In this document: positions 9,827 through 21,116 of the stretch, one piece after another
How the letters are laid out: each line of letters opens with the position of its first letter
Numbering within the stretch: position 1 is the stretch's first letter
NCBI GenBank assembly: GCA_015501595.1
Contig: JADNRX010000126.1
Location: forward strand, 1 to 64,000
DNA from: Hymenopellis radicata
Lineage: Eukaryota > Basidiomycota > Agaricomycetes > Agaricales > Physalacriaceae
Length of the DNA stretch: 64,000 nt
Reading direction: 5' to 3'
Position numbers and translations under genes: made by a program
Notes under the pieces: model-generated
The model's input: the letters and a program-made list of their open reading frames with translations, nothing else
Told to the model about the DNA's origin: nothing
The model's database searches: none

Positions 9827-11539
9827 CTAGAACATGGACCAAAACTCGTAAGAACCGCATTCAAAGTGAATATCCAAGGACATCCCATCCTCAGCTAATC
9901 CGCGAAGAACAGAAGTTTCATAATCATTGAATATAGGAAAGTTGTCCTCGGAGCGCCGAGTGAAGACGCGTCTCGCACATAGACAAAAGTGAAACTTCTC
10001 GAGTTTCGATAGCCCGTCCTCATTGCCTGCATGTCGGGCTTTGAGCATAGCCACAAAGTCGTTGTGAGGTTCAAGGTAAGGAATACAGTCTGAGTTGTGA
10101 TCATCAGTCTGCTTGATGTCGAGTGAGAGTAATCGGGGGAGGAAAGTGACGCGGTGCCCTGGGACGACCTCCAGAGCTTTCATGACGTCTATGATTTGTG
10201 TCCTACTCCACTCATCTGAATGACGCATAGATGCATCCACTTGCAGCGTAGCAAGTTTGGTGGTCTGCGAGAGAATGGAGAGGAGAAGATGGGATTCAGC
10301 GCGATGTAGAGTTAACGACACCCGCGTAATCCGGAGCTCGGTGAGATTGCTTGCGCAATTGGATCGTCGGATGAGGCAATAGAAGGAGTAGAGTGTATCA
10401 GGATGGGGCGAACTAGATCTCTGGTCAAGAGCAGCTACTTCCAGTCGGGGCAGAGTGAGAGAATCGAGGAGATAGGGATAGGTCGCGGTCAGGTCGCGAA
10501 GGCATGGGAGCGTGAGGGATAGGAGTGGGTCTTGCGCTCGCTCGCTCTCTGAATCCACAAGAAGGATTTCAAGCAACGGACACTGCCCAATCAAGTCCAT
10601 ATAGGCTCTGAAATCATCGCCAGGCCGAATGTCGTACAGGCGCAAACATGTAATCTGTTTCATTGGAAGCTCGACTATACGAGGATTCACTCCGGCGAGG
10701 CCTACCGTCACCAGACGTGGACAATCCTTGAAAGCCGATATTGTTGCATGGTCACCTCGTACTATGGATTCGATATCCAAGAGTTCAAGCCGAGGCAGCC
10801 GCCCGCGAAGAGGTGCATACAATGAACCCGGGCTGACTTCGAGGTGGAAATCAGTCAGACGAGCTGTCCGCCATCGATGGGATTCGGCAAACGCCTTCTC
10901 TCGCATACGGCGTGTGAAAGGAAGACCATCATCGTTGCGATCGACAATAGTGACATCCAGCAAATGCTGGTGGGAGCGCTCAAGGACAAAGGCTAGGAGG
11001 TCTACATCCCTCTCAGCTGCTGGCCAGTCTAGTGGGAATTTAAGCGCAATGGACGACCAGCACGAATGGAGCGAGAAAGCAAGATTGCGCCAGTTCTGGC
11101 ACACCTGGCTGAGTTGCCAAATGGTGCGGAATGGCCAAACCCTATTGAAATGCCAGTCAGGGCAGTCGTCGTTCAAGGAGTGTGCATACAGGAAGATCTC
11201 AGACCAGATCTCTTGGGGAATACGGCGCCGTGTGGAAATCATGTTTCTATAACTCTGCTGGACGGTGTATAGCGCGTCTCGCTGCTGCTCTAGGGACTGG
11301 AGCACAAGCCGCGCAGCATCGATTGTGGTACTAAGCGTTGCAATATCCCGCTCAACGACAGGCAGGATGGTCGCTCCGATATCGGAAAGTTCTGCGTCTG
11401 TCGGCGGAAAGTTGCACACGGCAAGGTGGTGGAAAGGAGTTTCGTCTTCTAAATAGACGCTACGTCTGGGCCGGGCCCCACACAACAAGCAATTCGATTC
11501 CATGAAAACGTCTGCCAGTGATAACAGATCAGCTGACAT
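9827..11539 (-). CDS. F-box/LRR-like family copy C, intact
   Basis: Single open frame. The start may be MSADLLSLADVF (11539) or the family-conserved ATG of MESNCLLC (11503). Order: coil (DAARLVLQSLEQQRDALYTVQ), then an F-box-like motif STRRRIPQEIWSEIFLYAHS with WQLSQVCQNWRNLAFSLHSC (residues ~100-170), then a leucine-rich region (ACPRLVTV-type repeats, SLTLPCLRDLTATYPYLLDS), ending with ETSVLRGLAEDGMSLDIHF. This arrangement is typical of the large Agaricomycete F-box-like families, presumed substrate adaptors of SCF ubiquitin ligases. No frameshift or stop is seen, so this is one of three apparently intact members (with E and G). Its trailer is shared with copy E. Confidence 0.82.
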   Translation of the reverse strand: MSADLLSLADVFMESNCLLCGARPRRSVYLEDETPFHHLAVCNFPPTDAELSDIGATILPVVERDIATLSTTIDAARLVLQSLEQQRDALYTVQQSYRNMISTRRRIPQEIWSEIFLYAHSLNDDCPDWHFNRVWPFRTIWQLSQVCQNWRNLAFSLHSCWSSIALKFPLDWPAAERDVDLLAFVLERSHQHLLDVTIVDRNDDGLPFTRRMREKAFAESHRWRTARLTDFHLEVSPGSLYAPLRGRLPRLELLDIESIVRGDHATISAFKDCPRLVTVGLAGVNPRIVELPMKQITCLRLYDIRPGDDFRAYMDLIGQCPLLEILLVDSESERAQDPLLSLTLPCLRDLTATYPYLLDSLTLPRLEVAALDQRSSSPHPDTLYSFYCLIRRSNCASNLTELRITRVSLTLHRAESHLLLSILSQTTKLATLQVDASMRHSDEWSRTQIIDVMKALEVVPGHRVTFLPRLLSLDIKQTDDHNSDCIPYLEPHNDFVAMLKARHAGNEDGLSKLEKFHFCLCARRVFTRRSEDNFPIFNDYETSVLRGLAEDGMSLDIHFECGSYEFWSMF

Positions 11540-11574
11540 TCCCGCGAAGTAGATGCAAACCAACCAGGCGCCCT

Positions 11575-14500
11575 AACAGATAGCTGAGCTGGAACAAAAC
11601 AAACGCTCTTAGATGAGCTGGAATGCTGATGGTGGATGTTAGAAGAAATAGGCCTCTTGGAACAATGAACACATACGTGTGCTCTGAATTGCTGTGAGCA
11701 ACCGCGCCTTTCCTGCCGGATGTGTTAATAGGTAATACGCGCACCATGAAGAAGAAAACGCACCCTTATTTGAGATTACTTGGGGACACAATGGAGGAAT
11801 TGTGATGATAAGAGGTCGGTGAGCTATGAACTATGAGCGATGAGGGAGGTAATGATGACCGTCCGAAGCAAGAATCGTAGTGATCACGAGGTTTCCTTTC
11901 TCAGGAAACTTTCTGTTCATGACTTAGGATGCGACGAGTTCAAAATAATCGCATCCATGCACTGGAAGCAAATTGAAATGCATAATCATGACGAGCATAA
12001 AGTAACAATATAATATACAGACACATAAAAGTCAATCTAGATACTAGGCTCTTGAACTCGAATTGAAATCTCTTTCATACCGCACATCTCTTGCCAGCAC
12101 TTATCCGGCACCAGCTTCCGTGTACTCGGCGACAGCTGCAGGACCTTCAGCTTTTGCGCGCTCCTCTTCTTCAGCATAACGTTAAACCCCGTACCGAAGA
12201 AGAATTCATACCCATCGTGTGTTTGCCCCACATCGAAAGCAAACACAAGGCGGACAAGGTTGACCAGCGTCTGCTCCCTCTCCTCCGTATTATCCAACTT
12301 CACCACCTTCTTCCCATCCTTGAGCATCGTCCGCAGCTTGACGAGCTTCAAGTCCCACGAGCTGCGACCGACGGCCCTTACTTGGAGCTCGGAAAGATTG
12401 GTCAAGGAATGCAGCAGGTCGAGGAGCGTCTCGGAAAACACCGCGTTGGTGAGAGTGAGCATGGTGATCTTAGTAGTGCACTTCGAGCGCGCAAGTACAA
12501 CGACCGAAGTGATAGTACTGTCCGCGATGACGTCCGCTGTGGTCGGAGACAGTTTGCTGTTGATGGTGACAACACGAAGGGAAGGAAGATTGAATGGATC
12601 CAGGAGCGCGCCATCTTGGACTGTCAGGAAGCGCCGCTTTTCATCGGTAATGAGTTTCGCCTCCCGGGACAGCACCTCGAACCCATGCAAGACGATTTTA
12701 CACCGCTTTGGTTCGAGCGCTTTCGAGATTTCTTGAACTGTGTAAACATCTGTGCACAGTTCACCAGGAATGGGCTTCAGCGCGAGGGAAAGCTGGCGAA
12801 GACTCCGCAGACGAGGTGCGCGGAGTACGCATAAACATGCCATCAACGAAGGCCGACATAAGATCGTCACCCTTGCCCATCGCGACGCCTGTTTAACCAG
12901 GAGGTAGACATGCTTTTCGGCCCAGTACGCCTGGCCTGGGCCGTTGGTCTTGTTCGTTATGGTACCATCTGGAGCCAGATCCGGTACACTAATGTTCAGA
13001 CACAACTGGTGCCTCTTCGACCGATTGACCACCTCTTCGAAAGCCTGGAACAACCCGCCCGAAAAACGGAATACTTTAATCGAGCGGCGCTCTGGCCCAA
13101 TGTTGCGGATATTGATTTTGCGCCACATGGCGGGGTATTCAAGAATGGTGTCGTGCCACGCCTTGCATACCAGCGCGAGGGTGTATTGGGGACGCTTTCC
13201 GAATAGGTCGTAGACCATGGGTTCATCGGCGGCCATCATTTCGAAGACGATCAAGAGGGCGGTTTTGGGGAGATGGGCCAAATTGAACCCGCGTAGGACA
13301 CTATACAAGGCGTCGCGCGTCTTCTCCAGCCGTGCGAGAGGACCGTCGCCCGCGCTTTCAGCGTAACAGGAAGGCAGATCATTAAAGGCATTGATAGTGT
13401 CATCGATGGTAGTAAAGGCCTGAGCGACGACACCCTTATCAGCCCGGGTAAGGACTGCGTTGGAATGGAGGATGGTGTAGAGGGGAGTGCCTTGTTTCTC
13501 GTACTCCTCCGTTAGCTGGACGGCTCAACGATCCAGTTGGCGAGCTTTCTGCGTGATTGTATCAACCAGTTTTCTGGGGACCTGTAGAACATCACATTAG
13601 CAGTACCTCAGCGAGAGGAATTCACATACTGTAGGTCCTCGAATTATTTTCCCAGTTCGGAGATCCTTCTTCGGCATGAACAAGGTAGCCATGTTGGTCG
13701 ACTCGCGATGGTGAACGTCGAAATATTAAGAGCAACAGGCCTATGCTTGTGCGCTTATATAGTCTCGTGATCATCATTGTTTTTGTATACACCTGTTACA
13801 GGAAGTTCACACTTATTTCCCCATTGTTCGCCGTTTCAGTATAGCAAGTGGTCCACAGGATCGGCTTACGTTCAAAGGGACTGAGGAGAAACGTTCCGGG
13901 GTCCACAGCAAAATTAGTGTGGCGCAACTGCGACGCGGGAATCTGTTAGTTGTATGTGGAGATGATTGTAGAACAACTTACATTTGGCATCCAAATTTTG
14001 TGAGTTGTAGAAAGTGCTGCAACGTCTCCGGTGGGGACGAGTTGTTGGTACAACGCATATCGTCAGCAACGCAATATGGGGAGGAGCTTGCTTGTGTACC
14101 TCGAGTTCAAATATCGTAGAAATTGGTCCAAGGAAGCGCGGAGCAGGTAGTACGTGCACAGACTAGAAAGCAGAAGAATAGTGCAAGGTGCAGAACTATG
14201 TTGGAGATAAAATAGTTCTGAGTAGAGTTGAAACATAGTACGTACGTACGAAAAATGATTGGTGGGAAGTGACGAGTAACAGTGCGTAACCTCAAGGTTA
14301 GCTGATGTCGCTCCTGCGGCATCAAGAGGTCGTCAGTAGGCGACTGCCGGCCTATTCATGATATTTCGTCCTAGAACCTTCCGCGAAGAAGATGCGGGAT
14401 GGTCTACGAGGGGTCAGCATGGGGACTGCCCTCCTTGAGAGCCCATGGGCTGCCTGTAGAGCTACTCAGATGAACGAGTGCCAAGGATGAATCCTGAACG

Positions 14501-14835
14501 ACACCCCGGGAGCGTTAGATTTGCTGGCAATACATCTTTCCATTGAAGCGGGAAGAAAACGCGTACCATATCACGATAGCAAACCGTCACGTAACTTCAG
14601 GCTCAAGTGTTTGGCCATGAAGTCAAATGTTCCAAGAAAGCGCTTTGGGCAAACTCGCGATTGAGCGCCGGCAATCCACGCGTGAATTCCGCATTTCGTC
14701 GACCAGAAGGGAGACTCTCGACGCTGCATACAGAGAGCATCTACTCAGGCAAAGTCGTTAGGTATACAGTAAAACGAGGCTGTCATGTCATGAAAGTTCT
14801 CGTCCAGGTCGCATTTTTGCCTCGGACCGGAATCC
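11575..14835. repeat. Segmental duplication, copy 1 (partner 24718-27938)
   Basis: About 3.2 kb repeated in the same orientation at 24718-27938, with small indels and scattered substitutions. It begins at taacagatagctgag and ends at ccggaatcccgacctt, where the partner switches abruptly into F-box copy F. It contains an F-box-like gene (broken here, intact in the partner), its upstream DNA, and about 1 kb of DNA without a recognised gene. Confidence 0.85.
12037..13694 (-). pseudogene. F-box-like gene of the duplication, nonsense-mutated copy
   Basis: Paralogue of the intact gene at 25127-26791. Exon 1 (MATLFMPKKDLRTG, ATG near 13694) and the intron are kept. Early in exon 2 the CGA arginine codon of QLDRRAVQL has become TGA, near 13530. 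After that the frame is open to 12037 (NLAHLPKTALLIVFEMMAAD, then ALVCKAWHDTILEYPAMWRK), but the next in-frame ATG lies inside the F-box-like motif. It would therefore need readthrough or an internal start. The change fits C-to-T at a CpG. Confidence 0.8.
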
Positions 14836-15368
14836 CGACCTTGGCGGACGTCTGTCGGCCGAGGCCGAGACGTCCTTACCCTCGTCCTACGGGAAAGTGT
14901 TTGGATTGTTGTCACCTTTCTTTCACATGGACTGCATGCTTTCAAGGGCGGCACAAAGATTCTCTCCTACTCCATCTCACCGCATCACGGGTCTCCTAGC
15001 TCAAGCCCATAGTTACTACTACTAGTACTTACACTACATATGCAAACCAACTCCTGCTCACGACTACGAGGTGTACAATCTCGACCACATTTCTATATGA
15101 TATTGTTGGCCCGGGGGTGCCGTGGTCCGTCTCCGAGTGGCAACAGTCTGTGCTCTTCACGCTCAAAAAATCCGCGTCTTGTAGTAGCGGGGTGCACGAA
15201 ATACGCCCTGACCCGAGTCAACGAACGTCTTCAGCCAGGCGAGACGATGCAGGGCCATTATAGAAGATCTATTGTTTTGAATACTTACAAGTTGGGAATC
15301 CATCACCACAAACTCTACGCCGCACCCACCCACATCCCCTAGAATACCCTCCGATGCGACCACCACGT
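13695..15368. other. Duplicated intergenic DNA, no recognised gene
   Basis: 13780-14835 is shared with 26870-27938. Short minus-strand frames starting MHVLPAPRF occur in both copies but diverge quickly, so coding is doubtful. 14840-15030 is unique to this copy. 15030-15368 is F-box trailer DNA (ggcgtagagtttgtggtgat on the minus strand), also seen after copy G. Confidence 0.5.
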
Positions 15369-17104
15369 CTAGAACATCGACCGAAAGTAAGAACCCCAAG
15401 AACCCCATTCAAAGCGAATATCCAAGGACATCCCATCCTCAGCTAATCCGCGAAGAACAGAAGTTTCGTAATCATTGAATACAGTTTCAGGTATCGACAA
15501 CTTGTCCTCGTCGCGCCGAGCCAAGGCCGTGGTGCGGTCTGCATATTGACAAAAGCGGAACTTCTCGAGTTTCGATAGCCCGTCCTCGTTGCCTGCATGC
15601 CGAGCCTTGAGCATAGCAACAAAGACGTCGTGAGGTTCAAGGTAAGGAATACAATCCATCTTCGTATGTCCAACGGTCACGTCAATGTCGAGTGACGCTA
15701 GTCGGGGAAGGAAAGCGACGCGGTGCCCTGGGACGACCTCCAGAGCTGTCATGACTTCTGTAATTTGTGTTATACTGCTATCGTCTTCATCGTAAAATGG
15801 GTCGTTTTCGACAGGCGTCGATGGTGCTTCCAGCTGCAGCGTAGCAAGTCTGGTGGTCTGAGAAAGAATGGAGAGGAGAAGATGAGGTTCAGAGCGATGC
15901 AGAGTTAACGACACCTGGATGATCCGGAACTCGGTGAGATTGCTTGCGCAATTGGAACGTTGAATGAGGCGATAGAAGGAGTAGAGGGTATCAGGATTAA
16001 GATCACCAGCTCTCCGGTCAAGAGCAGCTACTTCCAGTCGGGGAAGAGTGAGAGAATCGAGGAGATAGGGATAGACCGCGTTCAGGTCGCGCAGGCATGG
16101 GAGAGTGAGGGATTGCAGGATTGGGTCTTGCGCGCGCTCGCTCTCTGAATCCACACGAAGGATTTCAAGCAACGGACACTGCCCAATCAAGTCAACATAG
16201 GCTCTGAAATCACTGTCAGGCCCTGAAGTGTCCCACAAACGCAAACATGTAATCTGTTTCATTGGAAGCTCGACTATATGAGGATCCGCTCCGGTGAGGG
16301 CTACCGTCACCAGACGTGGACAATCCTTGAAAGCCGATATAATGTCAGAGTCCATAGCGCCTACGGATTCGAAACCCAAGAGTTCAAGCTGAGGCAGCCG
16401 CCCGCGAAGAGGTGCATACAGTAAATCCGGCGGCCTGACTGCGTGGTAATCAATCAGACGCGCTGTCCGCCATCGATGGGATTCTGCAAACACCTTCTCT
16501 CGCATACGGCGTAGGAAAGGAAGATCCTCAGTGCTGTTGTGGACAAGGGTGATATCCAGCAGATGCTGGTGGGAGCGCTCAAGGACAAAGGCGAGGAGTT
16601 CTACATCCCTCTCAGACGCTGACTGGAGTAATGGGAATTTAAGCACAATAGACGACCAGCATGAATGGAGGGAGAAAGCAAGATTGCGCCAGGTCTGGCA
16701 CACCTGGCTGAGTTGCCAAATGGTGCGGGAGGGCCAATCAAATGATTTGCCGGAGTCCAAGAAATGTCCATAAAGGAAGATCTCAGACCAGATCTCTGGG
16801 GGAGACGTCGTGTGGAAATGATATTTTGATAATTATGTTTTATGTTTTTCAGCGCGTCTCGCTCTTGCTCGAGGGACTCGAGAGCGAGAGGCGCTGTGGT
16901 GACGGCGGCATCCGAGTCGACAGCCAAGATGATATCCTGGTCAAGAGCAGGGAGGATGGTGGTCTGGATATCGGACAGTTCTCGGTCTGTCGGTGGAGGG
17001 TTGGACACGGAAAGGCGATGAAAAGGAATAGCGGTTTGGTCGTGACATTCAAGACGAACGCTTTGCGGGCGTAGAGCGTCACATGGCGAACAGTTGGATT
17101 CCAT
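15369..17104 (-). pseudogene. F-box/LRR-like family copy D, frameshifted before the F-box
   Basis: The family ATG (MESNCSPCDALRPQ) is at 17104. The coil (LALESLEQERDALKNIKHN) is intact to IISTRR, then about 4 nt are missing at 16797-16804 relative to copies E and F. As a result IPPEIWSEIF is read in another frame (LPQRSGLRSSFMDIS) and stops at 16601. The correct frame resumes as SGKSFDWPSRTIWQLSQ and stays open to 15369, ending SVLRGLAEDGMSLDIRFEWG. Apart from this lesion the copy looks complete, so the break may be recent. Confidence 0.85.
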
Positions 17105-17159
17105 AGGAGTGTCTCGCAATCTGTGATAACGCGTGAGATTGCGTACGCGGCCGAAAGTA

Positions 17160-17345
17160 TGTACAAACGAACCAGGTGTCCGTAACAGAGACTCGAGGTG
17201 AGAAGGACGCTCTCAAATCGGTGGGAGAGACGATGATGGATGTTGGACCAGACGACGAAGAATGTCGGTAGAAATAAGCGCCGTTAAACAGACGCGTCGT
17301 GGACAGATGCGCCTGTCAGATGTGTAAACACGTATGCCAACCGTC
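17160..17345 (-). promoter_or_regulatory. F-box family leader module (copy D)
   Basis: Minus-strand copy of the leader seen before copy B: the gacaggcgcatctgtccacg-type block and taaacagacgcgtcgtgg occur at about 17255-17330, roughly 200 bases before the copy D ATG. Confidence 0.6.
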
Positions 17346-18006
17346 AAGACGAGAACGCACTTATTAGCGGTTGGATGAACTGCTAGTCAACGAGGTCGGG
17401 GAAAGGTAACGATAAGGAATCAATGATGATGGTTAGAAGGGAGAAGCGTGGCCAGGTGATCGCATCAGGAAAAGCCTGTATATCCCGGAATACCCAACAT
17501 AAGTAATCCACAGTACCCACAATTCGCTAGAGAGTCGCCGGATATTGGCTTATCTGGGACAACACATTCAAAGCCTTATTTCCATCCTTGCCGGATGCCG
17601 CCTACCGTCCAACGTTAGTAATGCAGTATTTCCATGATTTGATGCCGTTTCACCCCCTTGTGTAGCAGCTGTTACTAGAAGCTTTGACATATCCTAATCT
17701 CAAACGTAGCCTCTTTCATATCTCAAGCTCATCGGCGAGTACGCGCACATTTTTTATCGCAATGTTGGTCTCCGAGGAGCAGTCTCGGCTCTTCAGAATA
17801 ATCCGTGCGTTGTAGGGGCGCGCAGGATACGCCCTGAGTCGACGAACGTCTCAAGTCAGACGAGCTTGAACGCAGAGACGGACCATTACAGAACATCTAC
17901 TGTTTTTGAATACTTACTTACAAGTTGGCAACCTCATCACTGCCATAACCACCAAACGTACCCACCCACATCCCCTAGAATACTCTCTGCCCTGCCACCA
18001 CCACCT
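17346..18006. other. Intergenic, trailer block of copy E
   Basis: No gene seen. 17580-18006 is the second copy of the trailer block at 9380-9826. Confidence 0.5.
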
Positions 18007-19674
18007 CTAGAACATGGACCAAAACTTGTGAAAACCCCATTCAAAGCGGATATCCAAGGTCATCCCATTCTGAGCTAATCTGCGAAGAACAGAAGTTTCA
18101 TAATCATTGAATATAGGAAAGTTGTTTTCGGAGCGCCCAGGGAAAACGCGCGGACATAGACAAAAGCGGAACTTCTCGAGTTTCGATAGCCCGTCCTCGT
18201 TGCCTGCATGCCGGGCTTTGAGCATGGCCACAAAGTCGTCGTGAGGTTCAAGGTAAGGAATACAGTCTGAGTCGTCATCATCAGTCTGCTTGATGTCGAG
18301 TGAGAGTAATCGGGGGAGGAAAGTGACGCGGTGCCCTGGGACGACCTCCAGAGCTTTCATGACGTCTATGATTTGTGTCCTACTCCACTCATCTGGATGA
18401 CGCACAGCCTCCAGTTGCAGCGTAGCAAGTTTGGTGGTCTGAGAGAGAATGGAGAGGAGAAGATGGGGTTCAGAGCGATGTAGAGTTAACGGCACCTGGA
18501 TGAGCCTGAGCTCAGTGAGATTGCTTGCGCAACTGGAACGTCGGATGAGGCAATAGAAGGAGTAGAGTGTATCAGGATGGGGCAAGCTAAGTCTCGCGTA
18601 AAGAGCAGCTACTTCCAGTCGAGGCAGAGCGAGAGAATCTAGGAGAGAGGGATCGGAGGTCGCGGTGAGGTCGCGAAGGCATGGGAGAGTCAGTGATTTC
18701 GGGAGTGGGTTTCGCGCGCGCTCGGGAAAATACACATGAAGGATCTCAAGCAACGGACACCGACTAATCAAATCGACATAGGGTCCGGAATAATCAGCAC
18801 CCCGATCGTAGGACAAACGCAAACATGTAATCTGTTTCACTGGAAGCTCCACCATACGAGGATCCGCTCCGGTGAGGACTACCGTCACCAGACGTGGACA
18901 ATCCTTGAATGCCGATATTACTGCATTGTCAGAGACCATACCCCCTGGGAATGCGAAATCCAAGAGTTCCAGCTGAGGCAGCCTCCCGCGAAGAGGTGCG
19001 TACAGAACCGAGTTGACTTCAATATGATGCAGATGCGCTGTCCGCCATCGATGGGATTCTGCAAACACCTTCTCTTGCATACGGCGTGTGAAAGGAAGAT
19101 CGTAATTGTTGCTATCGAGAATGGTGACATCCAGCAAATGCTGGTGGGAGCGCTCGAGGACAAAGGCTAGAAGTTCTACATCCCTCTCAGATGCTGACCG
19201 GAGTGACAGGAATTTAAGCACAATAGACGACCAGCACGAATGGAGAGAGAAAGCAAGATTGCGCCAGGTCTGGCACACCTGGCTGAGTTGCCAAATGGTG
19301 GGGGAAGGCCAATCAAACTTTTTGTCAGAGTCCAAGGAATGTGCATACAAGAAGATCTCAGACCAGATCTCTGGAGGGATACGACGTCGTGTGGAAATGA
19401 TAGTTTCATAATTCTGTTTTATGTCATTCAGCGCGTCTCGCTCTTGCTCAAGGGACTCAAGAGCGAGCCGCGTTGTGGTGATTGCGGCATCAACAGCCAA
19501 GATATCCTGATCAAGAGCAGGTAGGACGGCGGTCCGGATATCGGACAGTTCTAGGTCTGTCGGTGGAAGGCTGAACACGAAAAGGTGACGAAAAGGGATA
19601 GCGGTTTGGTCTTGACGTTGAAGACGAACGCTACGCCGGAGGAGAGCCCCGCCCGACGAGCAGTTAGATTCCAT
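18007..19674 (-). CDS. F-box/LRR-like family copy E, intact
   Basis: 555 residues from the conserved ATG (MESNCSSGGALLRRS). Order: basic N-terminus; coil (TTRLALESLEQERDALNDIK, residues ~55-80); F-box-like motif IPPEIWSEIFLYAHSLDS with WQLSQVCQTWRNLAFSLHSC (residues ~95-150); then leucine-rich repeats with landmarks LRGRLPQLELLDFAFP, ISAFKDCPRLVTVVLTGAD, LDSLALPRLEVAALYA and LLLSILSQTTKLATLQ; then the C-terminal ETSVLRRLAQNGMTLDI. No break is seen. It is useful as the reference copy for judging lesions in A, B, D and H. Expected role: SCF substrate adaptor, target unknown. Confidence 0.85.
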   Translation of the reverse strand: MESNCSSGGALLRRSVRLQRQDQTAIPFRHLFVFSLPPTDLELSDIRTAVLPALDQDILAVDAAITTTRLALESLEQERDALNDIKQNYETIISTRRRIPPEIWSEIFLYAHSLDSDKKFDWPSPTIWQLSQVCQTWRNLAFSLHSCWSSIVLKFLSLRSASERDVELLAFVLERSHQHLLDVTILDSNNYDLPFTRRMQEKVFAESHRWRTAHLHHIEVNSVLYAPLRGRLPQLELLDFAFPGGMVSDNAVISAFKDCPRLVTVVLTGADPRMVELPVKQITCLRLSYDRGADYSGPYVDLISRCPLLEILHVYFPERARNPLPKSLTLPCLRDLTATSDPSLLDSLALPRLEVAALYARLSLPHPDTLYSFYCLIRRSSCASNLTELRLIQVPLTLHRSEPHLLLSILSQTTKLATLQLEAVRHPDEWSRTQIIDVMKALEVVPGHRVTFLPRLLSLDIKQTDDDDSDCIPYLEPHDDFVAMLKARHAGNEDGLSKLEKFRFCLCPRVFPGRSENNFPIFNDYETSVLRRLAQNGMTLDIRFEWGFHKFWSMF

Positions 19675-19734
19675 AGAAGTGTCTCGCAATCTGTGATAAC
19701 CAGTAAGATGCCAGCGTACGCGCCCGAAGTATGT

Positions 19735-19860
19735 CTAAACGAACCGTAAGAGAGATGTTGAGAGAGACGATAAGCGCCGTTAAACAGTCGCGTCGTGGAC
19801 TAATGTGCCTGTCAGATGTGTACGACCGTGAAGACGAGAACGCACCTTTTAGCGCTTGGA
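19735..19860 (-). promoter_or_regulatory. F-box family leader module (copy E), shared with aminopeptidase upstream region
   Basis: Shortened leader module between copy E (minus) and the aminopeptidase gene (plus). The two genes are divergent with only ~265 bases between their start codons, so the module may sit in a bidirectional promoter region. Confidence 0.5.
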
Positions 19861-19938
19861 TGGAGGGAACACTTCAAGCCCAGACGGCAAAGTCCGAAGC
19901 CGTTGTAATCACGTCACGTAACCATTTTCTGCTTCCGC

Positions 19939-21079
19939 ATGTCATGTCGCGCCTCAGCCTGCTCTAAGCTTTTCTTCTCGCCTACGCGTCGAACCCGGCT
20001 GCCCACCGCACCTAGCCTACACCGCCGATTCTCCACCCCAATAAACGACCCGGAAGGCCTAGGCAAATATAGTGTAATATTGCCAGAAGAACCTTTCGTA
20101 TTCGGGGTATCGCATATCAAGAACCGGCCTGTCCCGACGTCTATAATACGCCCGCCTTATGTGGAGGGGTTTAAGGAAAAGAAGGGAAACGGGGTTATTG
20201 AACTGGGAGGGAAGGAGGAGGAGCGTGTGAGGAGGGCTGCGCGGTTGGCGAGGGATACGAGAAATTATGCGGGGTCGTTGGTCAAGGTTTGCATTTTGTT
20301 CAACGTGTGAGAATCAAATTTGAAGGGAATTTCGATTTAGGTTGGGGTTACGACGGACGCGATCGATGAGGCGGTCCATGAATTCATAGTAGGCAATGGA
20401 GCGTATCCGTCGCCGCTTTTGTATCAGGGCTTTCCAAAGTCTATATGCACGAGGTCTGTTTGCATGCCACTACGAGAAATTTGATGCTGAAGAGGGTTTG
20501 CTTAGTGTTAATAACATCATTGTCCACGGAATACCTGACGAGTAGAACCTTCTATCATTATCACATCCTGAAATATCCACCAACCTACTCTCCAGACGCC
20601 CACTCGAGGACGGGGACATCGTCAACATCGACATAACCGTCTACCTCGACGGCTACCACGGCGACACCTCCCAAACCTTCCTCGTCGGCGGCGTAGACGA
20701 CAAAGGCCGCGCACTCTGCACCCTCACCAACACCGCTCTCAAAGCAGGTATCAAAGCCTGCGGACCCGGGAAGCACTTTCGCGATATCGGGCGCGCGATA
20801 CACAATCTCGTGAAGAAGCCGTACGAGGGTATGGACTTTTCGGTATCGCCGCAGTTCACTGGGCATGGAATTGGGAGGACGTTTCATACGCTGCCGTGGG
20901 TGTTACATACCTGGAATGAAGAGCCAGAGGTGATGGTTCCCGGGCATTGTTTCACCATTGAGGTGGGCAACGGTTTATCGGAGGTGAATATTTATAAATG
21001 TTGCGCTAGCCACCGTTGGTTCATGGGTCGGATCCGCGGGCGTGGATATTTCCGGACGGATGGACAGCGAGTACAGAGG
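19939..21079 (+). pseudogene. Methionine aminopeptidase type 1, mitochondrial-type, lacking last exon
   Basis: Removes N-terminal Met from new proteins. The start MSCRASACSKLFF is followed by an Arg/Ser-rich, acid-poor stretch typical of a mitochondrial presequence. Exons join cleanly as [20 protein letters not shown], then VNNIIVHGIPD, then RPLEDGDIVNIDITVYLDGY and GDTSQTFLVGG (two Asp metal ligands), GHGIGRTFHTLPW (His ligand), PGHCFTIE (Glu ligand), and after a 47-nt intron PPLVHGSDPRAWIFPDGW. Family members then need a last segment with a QxEHT-type motif carrying the fifth metal ligand. Here the DNA passes into a GS-gene fragment from about 21.1 kb and I find no such exon downstream. Everything upstream is undamaged, so truncation may be recent. 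A distant last exon cannot be excluded. Confidence 0.8.
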
Positions 21080-21116
21080 TACGGCCCTTCTAGCGTGATT
21101 AATTGGTGGACAAGAC

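Noticed and set aside
12091..12834. Plus-strand 247-codon frame opposite the F-box-like gene
   Set aside because: It is antisense to a recognisable coding frame and is not kept in the duplicate, where it breaks into pieces.
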